Part shown: piece after piece, positions 55,250-64,000 of the stretch
Layout of the letters: every line of letters starts with the position of its first letter
Position numbering within the stretch: position 1 is the stretch's first letter
NCBI GenBank assembly: GCA_037952775.1
Contig: JBANAY010000003.1
Coordinates: 20,088,001-20,152,000, forward strand
Source of the DNA: Clonostachys chloroleuca
Lineage: Eukaryota > Ascomycota > Sordariomycetes > Hypocreales > Bionectriaceae
DNA: 64,000 nucleotides
Direction of reading: 5' to 3'
Position numbers and translations under genes: made by a program
Notes under the pieces: model-generated
Told to the model about the DNA's origin: nothing
Database searches by the model: none
Seen by the model: the letters and a program-made list of their open reading frames with translations, nothing else

Positions 55250-56487
55250 ATGGCCGAGGAAACCAAGGCCGAGGCGCAAGAGCTTCGCGCCAAATCCCAG
55301 TCGCCCACCCAACAACCCTCAGCAGCAGGGCCGCTCTCCTCCAAATCACCATCCAAGTCGCCTCAGGGAGCTGTCGTACCGCCCGATTCCACCGGCCACC
55401 TCGAGGCCGAGGAAGAGGGCGCCATCAGCGACGAGGCCTCCGACCCCGGCGCCGACGACGTCCAGAGCTCGACGGCGTCCCTCAGCAGCACCATCTACAA
55501 GTTCCGCGTGGAGAACGGCCGGACGTACCACGCGCACAAGGACGGCGCCTACATCGCGCCCAACGACCAGCCCGAGCAGGAGCGCCTCGACTTCCAGCAC
55601 GCCCTCTGCCTCCTCACCTTTGACAACCGGCTGTACTTTGCGCCCCTCGACCAGCAGCCCCTCCGCCGCGTCCTCGACGTCGGCACGGGCACGGGCTGCT
55701 GGGCCATCGACTTCGCTGACGACCACCCCTCGGCCACCGTCATCGGCATCGACCTGAGCCCCATCCAGCCCAGCCTCGTGCCTCCCAACGTCGAGTTCCA
55801 GGTCGACGACCTCGAGGACGACTGGACCTTCAGCGAGCCCTTCGACTACATCTACACGCGCTTCATGACCGTCTCCTTCGCCAACTGGCCGCGCTTCTTC
55901 GAGCAGAGCATGCAGCACCTGACCCCCGGTGGGTGGCTCGAGGTCGTCGACATCCTGCCCCCCATCTCCGACGACGGCACCATGTCCCCCGACACGGCGC
56001 TGTACAAGTGGTCCAACTACCTGCTCGAGAGCACCGAGAAGATCGGCCGGCCCTTTGGAGGGACAGCCAAGTACAAGGAGCAGATGCAGGATGCGGGATA
56101 CCAGAACGTCGTGCAGCACGTCTACAAGTGGCCGCAGAACCGGTGGCCCAAGGATCCCAAGTACAAGGAGCTAGGCAAGTCCAGCGACCCGACATCACAG
56201 CGAGTCCAAAGGTAGAGAACTAAACTAACACCCAGGCTACAGGTACCTGGACTCTCGAAAACATCTCCAGCGCTCTTGAAGCCATCAGCAACGCTCTCTT
56301 CACGCGTGTCTTGGGCTGGACCAAACCAGAGCTTGACGTCTTCCTTGTTCAGGTCAGAAAGGACATCAAGAATCCGGCGATCCATGCTTACTGGCCTATG
56401 TAAGTCTCTTCATAACTCCGAGTTTTGGCGTTTCACGAATTGACTTCGGGGGGCAGCTACGTCATTTACGGGCAGAAACCCAAATAG
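55250..56487 (+). CDS. LaeA-like class I SAM methyltransferase, 370 aa
   Basis: S-adenosylmethionine-dependent methyltransferase of the large fungal LaeA-like group. Exons: 55250-56174, 56243-56399 and 56457-56487. The first intron needs a GC donor (GCAAGT at 56175) with a CTAAC branch and CTACAG acceptor; this joins KELG to TWTLENISSALE in frame. The second intron is standard (GTAAGT) and adds the conserved ending YVIYGQKPK. Motif I is LDVGTGTGCWAIDFAD (~141-156), followed by VIGIDLSPIQPSLVPPNVEF and FDYIYTRFM. The C-terminus has the typical WPQNRWPKDPKYKELG and KNPAIHAYWP. Residues 1-90 are low-complexity Ser/Pro/Glu. Some relatives regulate secondary metabolism, others modify metabolites; its role here is unknown. 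Confidence 0.9.
56175..56242 (+). other. GC-AG intron in the methyltransferase gene
   Basis: Donor G/GCAAGTCC, branch ACTAAC, acceptor CTACAG, 68 nt. The unspliced frame runs into a stop (QRVQR then TAG). The nearby GTCCAG donor would put the next exon out of frame, and only the GC donor restores the family sequence. Confidence 0.75.
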
Positions 56488-57946
56488 ATACCAGGATTTG
56501 TGACTAATGCGCGCGGAATCTGGGAGGGAGATGTTTTGGTCTCTCCATAGTTCCTTCTTTTTGCCGAGAATTTTCACAAGCGAAATTGAGCAAGTCCAGC
56601 ATGTTCATCAATTGGGGGGGTTGAGATGTCCCCATCTCTTCGCCTCATAGCATCGTGGTTTTTGCGGGAAAGGCATTCTCTTGTTTTTTAAGTTCGTGCA
56701 AGGTTCGAACATGCCATTCAACGACCTCTAATGAGTAATGATGTTTAGTAGGTATCTATAATGCATAAGAAATGACAGTCATTCATCGAAAGTTGGCTCG
56801 GAAAGAAGCACTGTTTCTGGGCTGATCGCCATCGTAGACAAGCTGACTTTATCAAAGTTGTCAATTGGGCCTGTGCTGTGGGAAAAGGACCAGTAGGCGC
56901 ATCAACTTGTGTGTCAGTCTTCGTATATAAAAGCAAATCGTTAAAACAAGACAGCTCTCACGCTGCTGAGCCACTATGGAGCGATCTGCATTCTTTGAGA
57001 CCCCGGCCATTCACCAGATGTTTCAGTCATGTTGACCCAGCCTCTGGCACGGAGACCGTCATCAGTCGTCTAAATGACAACAACGTACAAACACTAGGAC
57101 CAAAGGCAATTATAATAATGATGTTGAATAATGGAATTACACACTAAGAAAAGCTCGTTTCATCATCGAGGGTCACCTCAGTCAAACCCCTCCTCTTCAG
57201 GCCGCCGTGTTTCACCGTAAGCATTTCTGGTGATGGTGAGATTGCACTCGCCTCCAGAAATCATCCCAAACAGTCCCCGTACAACGTCTCTTTCCCGGCC
57301 ATGTTGGTCCTCCTACTGAGAACCTATATGAAAGAAAGTAAAAAGAAAACTCGTACACTTTTTTCAAAGCAAAGACACCCCCAAGAAAACCAAATCGGCG
57401 AAAACCAGAGAGCAAATTCGTTGACACAAGATTCAAAACCGAATCAGGTGTCCAAATTGTGCTGTGTAGCCAGACCATCGTTTGAAACCAAAGAAACTAG
57501 AACAAACTCCCATGATAATAACCATTAATAGGGACCGAGAAGTTCATATCGCCCAGGGAGCAATAAAGTGGCCATGGTGAGTAAAGCCAAGAAGACATAA
57601 ATTAGGTAAGGCTGGGCCATCTGGCATGGCTTCAGATGAAGATGTATTGTGAGGAAGGCGATGAGAGGATCAGCGGGTTACCGCGTGGCCTTTGAGGAGT
57701 TGTTGGAAAATCCATTAGATACTAGACATAAAGAAAGTAAAGGCGAGTGCGTCATATCATCGTGACACAGCTCTAGCATCGCAGAAGGATGAGCGTGCAG
57801 ATATCATGATTGTCGTAAGAAAAAAGCAGAAAAATTAATGAGTGCGGTCCTCAGTAGTATTGAGGGACTGTGAGATTAGGGAGTTGGATCTCCCATTTTG
57901 TTTAAATGACACCTCATCTGCCAACTCACGCTGAGGATAGAAGAAA
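56488..57946. other. Convergent intergenic region
   Basis: 1.46 kb between the stop of the methyltransferase and the stop of the Num1/ApsA gene, which face each other. Short ORFs have no motif. It should contain both 3' UTRs; no terminator or RNA gene could be defined. Confidence 0.45.
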
Positions 57947-60900
57947 CTAGGCTCGTGAGCGCAACGTCGAGGTTTGGGCAGTGGTCGTAGACGGTCCTGG
58001 GTGCGAGTGCGTGTGAGCACCCGACTTCTTAGTCCTGCGGTGTAGTGTGCCAACGTCGTGCTTGCCTAAGGAGGAATTAGTATATCATGAAATAGTAGGG
58101 GATGGGATTCTAAAGCTTACCATCGCAGCAAGCTCTGACGTTCTCTAAACGGTCAGATTCCCTATCTTGCCGCTCGATCATCTCTCTAAGATCCTCGGCA
58201 CTATCGTGGACCTCGCTAGCCTCATATATGCTCACGTTCTGAGCACTAGATCCACGCCCACGCATGCTAGAGAACCTGGAATTTCCAGGTCTGAAGTACC
58301 CGCTGAACTTGCTAAGCGTGCCAGCCGAGGGGCGCTGGTTGTTCTTGGGTGTCAGGGTGGGAATGGCCATTGATGAGGGATCGATCGTGGGGGATTGGGA
58401 CCGGGTTGCCCTGGAGTTGTACGACGACAGCGAGGGAGGAGGGCGTCTGCGGGTACCACTCTCCGGCTGCTGCCCAGGCTGAGGGTTGAATTCATCCACA
58501 TCGCTGCGGGTGATGTTGCCCACCATCTCCTCAGCGTCATTGTGACCGTCGCCGTTAGTGCGCAACAGCAGGTAGGATAGGGCGTTGAACCAGGTCTCGT
58601 GCCTCTGGCCTGTAGTGCAGGTAAACTTGATGGTGCGGCCGGGAGAAACAATGACAATACTCTTGCGGTGAAGTCCGGGCGGCATTGGGTTATCGTCGGT
58701 GACAACTCTCACTGCTTCAATTGGCACACTCTTGGCTCGGTGCTCCTGACGACCTGAACTTGATGGGTCATGATCACTCCAATACAAAGTGCGTGTGTAC
58801 GGGTGAACCCAAAAGTAGCGTCGGTGGCGCTTCTCTGACATTTCGCCACGGCCCGTCTTCCTCGTGTATTTCCAGAGATATTCACCAATCATTGTCTGGG
58901 TAATCGCCTGGATCATGCGGGGATCCGTGTTGGGTCCGAGGCCGGTAGGGTCCAGCTCGCCATGGCGAATATTGAAACGAGTGTCCATTTCTGAGGCAAA
59001 AGAGGAGACAGACGAGTGTCCAGATCGAGACAGAGTCCTGATTGGAGTAAGGACATCACTCTTCCTCTGTGTCTGAGAGGCACGAATCGTTCGCGGTGAA
59101 CCTCCAACGAGAACAGAGTGGGATGACTCAGGCCTGTGCAGGCTAGGGGTTTGCGGTCGTAGTTTTGTCGCAGATGCGGGCCAGAGAGGAGGTCCCATGC
59201 TGCCTTGAGAGGCAATCGATCCGTTCCTAACAGCCTCGATGACCTCGCGATGATTTTCTGGCAGGGGGAGCATCAAACACAGACCCTCGTCCACTTGTGG
59301 CACTTCCAGGTCGGCGGGTAGAGAGAGATTCCAAGAATGAGTCGTCGAACTTGCGTCCTCGGGCGGCGATTGGGCTGCCGGTGTAGTCGTCTGATCGAGT
59401 GATTCTTACTGTACCCGTGGTGTCTGGTGTACCAACGCTGGGGATGGACAGATTCTTGACGTGGTTGCGACGGGAATTTGATTGGAAGAGTTGATCGATA
59501 GCATCAGCGGTAAGCGAGGTTTGAGCGCCATTATCGCTGGTGGACATAGCCGGTTTCTTGTTTGCTGAGATCTCTTCTAGAGGAGGCCGAGCAGAGTTGG
59601 CATTGTTGGTGAGTCCGGCCGTCTCGAACGACTGACTTGTCTCATCCTCGGCAATAATTACTGGTACATCCTTCAATTTGCCAGTGTTCAAAGAGTTGAG
59701 AGCTCGGTCATCAGACGCCTTGACTGAGGAGTGTGTCTTGCCAAATGCCCCCGCAGCGGTAGGGAGAAGGAGAGAACGCCATGCAGAATGATCTGCGCTT
59801 TCATCCACTGGGGTAGGAGGTTCAATGGCCTCTGAGCCGATGGATGAGAAAACGAGCGCAGGAACAGGTTCGTTGATTGGAGAAATATTCTCGGCGGAAA
59901 TTGATGACAACTTCCATTCTGGGACAGGGACTTCTGGCTCGGAAACAGGTTCGACGTCTTCCATAGTAACATTTGATAGAGTGAGAGATGGCGGAGGTAC
60001 AATGACTTCAGGCTCGGCAATTGGCTCAATGTTCTGTGTAGAAATGGAGGTCATGATGAGGCTTGGTGGAGGAACGACGACGGGAGGTTCGATGACGGGC
60101 TCCACGTGCTCAGTAGAGATTGAAGAGATGATCAGGGATGGTTGAGGAACGATGAGAGGTTCCACATCTTCGGTTGAGATAGAGGACATGATCAGAGATG
60201 GCGGAGGAATAACGACGGGGGGCTCAATCACGGGTTCCACATTCTCCGTTGCGATGGAGGAGATGACCAATGATGGTGTGGGAACAACCACCGGGGGTTC
60301 GATGACGGGCTCAACATTCTCCGCGGCGATAGAGGACATGACCAGTGACGGAGGAAGAGCAATAACCGGGGGCTCAACAATAGGCTCCAAATTCTCTGAG
60401 ATGAGAGAGGACATGCTCAATTGAGGAGGAGGCGGGACGATATATTCCACCCTAGGCGCCGGTTCGACTGGCGAGATGGGTTGAGTAAACTCGGAGGCGA
60501 TTCTCGACAGAGCAAGCACCGGCACTGGAGCCACGACCTCGACGGGGCTAATAGGCTCAACAACTTCCCGTGAAATTGCTGCCATAGATAGAGCCGGAGG
60601 GGCAGGCTCTGGTACTTCTCTGGGAGGAGAATGCTCGCGAGCTATGCTAGACATTGACAGCACTGGAACCTCAGGCTCAGGTCCTGGCTCTGAATGTTCT
60701 ATTGAGATAGAGGACAGAGACAACGCCAGAGGCGCCGGCTCGGGCTCTGCAATTGGCTCTAGATGCTGCGCAGAAATTGTAGACAGCGCCAGGGCCAAAG
60801 GCGCGGGCTCGGGCTCGGCGATGGGCACCAAGTGCTCCGCAGAAATCGAGGACAAAGCCAGGGCGAGAGGCTTGGGCTCAGGCTCGGCAATTGGCTCCAG

Positions 60901-63842
60901 GTTCTCGGTACCAATCGATGACAGTGTCAAGGTTGGTGGAATCTCCATGACAGGCTCCACATGCTCCGACTCAACTGAAGACCATGAGAGGACAGGTGGT
61001 GCTTCGGGCACAGGATCCAGCTGCTCTACCCCAATTGAAGAGAGAGATAATGATGGAGGGAGCTCTGCGACAGGCTCCAGGTTTTGCGTGCTGATGGCGG
61101 CCCAAGAAAGAGCTGGTGGAAGCTCTGGAACGGGCTCCAAATGTTGCGCCCCAATGGAAGAGATCGACAGCGAAGGTGGCGTCACAACTTCCTCCACTGG
61201 CTCCAGTGCTTCGGCAGTGATCGAAGTCAGACCCAAGGAAGGAATGACGATGGGTTCCTCTACTGGCTCGACGCTCTCTGAGTAAACAGAAGATAGAGCT
61301 AGTTCGGGTGCTAGAACAATCACACTCGGAGGAGCCGGGAATTGAGATAGCCTTGGGTCAACATCGCCTTCACTATGCTGGCTGAAAGAGCCCGAAGAAA
61401 GAGGCCTTAGCGAGTGGGCATCAAAGTCTCGGGAAGAGACCTGAGAGAGGCGGCGGTTGCCCAGTGGTGCATGGAAGGCTGAAACCACTGACATAGGACG
61501 GTCCGAGTGTTGATCAAACGGTAAAGGAGCAGGGGACAGTTCCTTGAGATCAATAGGATCTGTCATAACTCCACTATCAACCATGACCGGCTTGGGCACA
61601 ACAGGAGCTGCAGGAGCCAGTGATTCTTGAAGACGGACTGAACCAGGAGTGAAGGCACGGACGTTCCTACTAGGCGTACCATTAATAGAATCCTCGTCAC
61701 TTCCGGCGAAATCTTGCAACTCAGCGAACAAGCTTTGATGAATGCCTTGAGGGGTTGCTGTGCTACTACCAGTGAAGCTTGCAGCAGGGCTGCTCTTAAA
61801 GGAAGGCTCTTCGCTACCCTGGCGCGAACTCCGGCCGAGGCCACGGCTAAGTCTAAATCGTCCTCTAGGCGGGAGGGGCTCAGTCGGCGTCCTGACTTGG
61901 GGAAGCTCGTCACCCGATGTCGACGCTGTACTGTCGAAAGGATCGGGGCCAGCATGCCTCGAGAGACCTGCTGGCAGAGGGGGAGGTCGCTTCATTCTTC
62001 CAAAGCCCCGGGATGTTGTTTCCGTCTCGGTATCATCAGCGTCGCTTCCAGAGAAGGCTTCATTACCGGTTTGGAAGTCGTCAGTCTCGGTGCCAGCACG
62101 CTCATTTGCGGTCTCGAATGCAGATTCACTGGCCTCGTTGGCAGTATCGAACTCCTCGGAGACATTTCCCAACCCAGCGCCCTGTCTATGAGCAAGGGGA
62201 GAAGAGCCACCAGTGAGAGTCGAAGATGCCTGTGGTGAATGATCGTCGTGATCTTCCCAATCGGGCTCTTCTTCGCTAAGAATGATCTCTTTCTGACTGG
62301 AGCGGTGGCTTCCGAGCAGGCGGGAGTACCTCTTAGAATCTCTAGGGTCGAGTTTGCGGCTCTTCCGATGTTGCGACGTGGAAGATCCAGAGTCTGTTCT
62401 AACTCGCTCCAGATCGTCTCGGAGGTCCTGAATGATGCGTCGAAGCTCAACCTTCTCTGTCTTTTCGCGGTGGATCTGGCTGCGCTGGCTCTGGATAGTC
62501 CTGTGCGCATGATGAAGAGAAGACTTGAGGGTCTCGGTCTCGAGCATTGAGTGACGGGGAGTGCCTTTGATGGGAGAAGCAGGAGGAGAATGCTCAGGTG
62601 TGAGGTTGTCTGCAGCAGACTCGAAGTCATCTTCACTCGGCCCAGAGAGCGAGTCTCGCTCAGCAATCTTGCCACGCTGTACAGAAAAGGCCTTGGCGAG
62701 TTCCTGGTTCTGATGCATGAGATCATCAATCTTGCGCTGCATGGTCGTCCTCTCGCTGTCGGCCATGACCATGTTCCTCTTGACTGTGCCTAGCTCAATG
62801 TCGTGGTGCTTGACAGATGCAGTGTGCTCCTCGAGAAGCTTGGCATGCGACAGCCTGGCCTCATCCAACTCCTTTTGCGCGGCGACCTTCTCTGTGTTGG
62901 ATGCGTTGAGGCTCTGTTGCAGCTTCTTCTCTCGGTCGGACGCATCACGTTGCTGCGATGACATCTCCTGGAGCCTGGTCTCGAGGTTCCAGTTCTCTTC
63001 TTTGTATCGGTGCTCACTTTCGTCGAGCGTCTTGAGACGCTGGTGAAGGCTCTCGGATTCGATCTCCAGGGCGGACTTGTCGGTCTTCAAATCTCGTACC
63101 TCTTCATCGCGTTCGGCCAAGAGGGCTTGCAGGTTTCGCACCTGTCCGATCAACGACGTGCTGATTTCGGCAGCAAATTCGATATCGTGTACCCGGTTCG
63201 CTGGTTGGTTCCTGATCTTTCTATTCGGGACGCTCAACTTGGTTGGAGACCCGGTGGCCTGACTTTCGAATTTCGAGGGACTGACAGACCGCTAGTTGCA
63301 CGTGTTAATTCCTGAATGATACCAAAAAGCCCCTTGCGAGGAGAGAGCGAAAGCAGTAATACACTTACCCTACCGTTCCTGGCGCCAGGGAAGGGAGATC
63401 CAGGGTTGGCCTCATTACTCGGTACTCTCTGCTTGGGCAGGAAGGCCCGGGCAGACTCGCGTGCCAAATCATTGTACTCCTTCTCGATTTCCACCAACTT
63501 CTGGCGCAGTTCTGGGTTGAGTTCTCCCTCTGCTTCGAGCTTCTCTACTTCCTGTAACTGCTCGGCGAGAGCTTTTCGCTGCGACACCAGGGCGGTGCCC
63601 AATTTGCCAGCTTCGTCCAGGCGACGATCCGTCTCGGCCAGGTGCGCCTCCAAGGCTCGCTTGGCCTGTCGCGGGGAAGACCCGGGACTGGATGCAAAGA
63701 GCCCATTGTCGAAGTTATTGGAGTAGCGATGGTGCGCGGTCGAGGAATTCCCCGTCGTGAAAGGATCGTACTCGTTGGAGCCCTCTGGCGCAGGGAGATT
63801 CGGCCGGTTGTCGGGGGCGAATGAGGTAGCCATGCTGGGCAT
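57947..63842 (-). CDS. apsA: Num1/ApsA cortical dynein anchor, ~1920 aa, with a frame change
   Basis: Cell-cortex protein that anchors dynein for nuclear migration and positioning. Exon 1 (63842-63369) and the start of exon 2 (from 63291) give coiled coils (VRNLQALLAERDEEVRDLK, SLHQRLKTLDESEHRYKEEN). Then come a Ser-rich region, 22 short repeats, and a C-terminal PH domain (GEYLWKYTRKTG, RYFWVHPYTRTLYWSD, KSIVIVSPGRTIKFTCTTG, RHETWFNALSYLLL) for membrane binding. A last intron (58120-58066) leads to the tail GKHDVGTLHRRTKKSG and the stop at 57947. The exons sum to a multiple of three plus one base. Near 59264-59268 a C5 run separates SATSGRGSVFDAPP from LPENHREVIEAV in the next frame. Either one extra base (error or mutation) or a weak 46-nt intron explains it. 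Identity is firm; intactness is not. Confidence 0.88.
59823..61320 (-). repeat. 22 short repeats within the Num1/ApsA protein
   Basis: Coding repeats with core S-S-I-x-x-E-x-x-E-P, followed by Pro/Val-rich spacers; examples are SSIGTENLEPIAEPEP and SSIATENVEPVIEPPV. Unit length varies from about 19 to 33 residues. They are close enough in DNA to create long antisense open frames that are not genes. Yeast Num1 also has a central repeat array, with unrelated unit sequence. Confidence 0.85.
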
Positions 63843-64000
63843 CTAGATGAGAGAAAAAAAATTAAACAGTGCAAGACAGGCGGCCTGTCCAACGACAACC
63901 ACGCGCGACCATCAAAAAGAACAGGTGTTGAGATGTAACGGGTAATTTCCGTTGGAGCTGCAACCACGTGTTGGGTTGCACAGTGACAGAAGCTGGAAAG
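63843..64000. other. Upstream sequence of the Num1/ApsA gene
   Basis: Leader or promoter at the window edge. A second ATG nine bases into the coding frame (63833) is an equally possible start. Confidence 0.4.

Noticed and set aside
55346..56119. 257-codon minus-strand ORF rich in Val, Gly, Glu and Asp
   Set aside because: It is the shadow of the GC-rich methyltransferase exon; composition is that of reverse-read G/C-ending codons.
60644..61285. Long plus-strand ORF of Ser/Gly/Glu-rich repeats (213 codons), with similar ones at 59825-60424
   Set aside because: They lie antisense to the Num1/ApsA repeats; the periodic coding sequence keeps the opposite frame open. No independent gene signals.
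1..64000. CRISPR array, operon-type ribosome sites or bacterial origin
   Set aside because: Gene structure, introns and protein families are fungal, and no spaced direct-repeat array is present.

Overview
The window looks like nuclear DNA of a filamentous ascomycete (Pezizomycotina, probably a Sordariomycete; I cannot name the species). Genes carry short introns of about 50-90 nt with GTRAGT-type donors and CTAAC/CTGAC branch points. The gene set is typical of these fungi: Zn2Cys6 regulators, a HET-domain protein, many ankyrin and F-box proteins, MFS and ABCG transporters, a DyP peroxidase, a LaeA-like methyltransferase and a Num1/ApsA cortical protein.

Layout. 1-5.7 kb: three ankyrin loci (one cut by the window edge, one decayed by several lesions, one intact). 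5.9-8.8 kb: a secreted GH3 beta-glucosidase whose reading frame requires a 1-nt exon between two complete introns. 8.8-10.8 kb: empty, AT-rich. 10.8-19.3 kb: a membrane protein, a 14-TM MFS exporter, a Zn2Cys6 regulator and a divergent dienelactone hydrolase, plausibly one small detoxification regulon. 19.6-27.4 kb: a degenerating block holding a frameshifted F-box/ankyrin gene, a PhoD-like phosphatase lacking its catalytic core, an unknown Lys/Pro-rich gene with a stop and a frame change, a 90-bp tandem duplication, and an ankyrin gene with one in-frame TGA. 28.7-32.8 kb: an intact Zn2Cys6 regulator and an F-box/LRR-like protein. 34.0 kb: a 26-codon cysteine-rich ORF resembling fungal metallothioneins, with a TATA-like box. 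36.6-41.6 kb: a HET gene and an ankyrin gene nearly abutting in different frames, probably one HET-ankyrin gene split by an indel. 42.2-50.6 kb: MmgE/PrpD-family protein, DyP peroxidase, Zn2Cys6 regulator, divergent ABCG transporter and a carboxymuconolactone-decarboxylase-like protein. 51-56.5 kb: an F-box-like protein behind a 15-bp minisatellite, a double GFA-domain protein, and a methyltransferase with a GC-AG intron. 57.9-63.8 kb: the Num1/ApsA orthologue, with 22 short central repeats and a one-base frame change just before its PH-domain part.

The main theme is decay of the ankyrin/HET class. Of six ankyrin loci, four carry a lesion (tandem duplication, dinucleotide slippage, nonsense change or indel) while the neighbouring metabolic and regulatory genes splice into clean frames. 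Exon models were built by hand from splice signals and frame; no alignments or transcripts were available.
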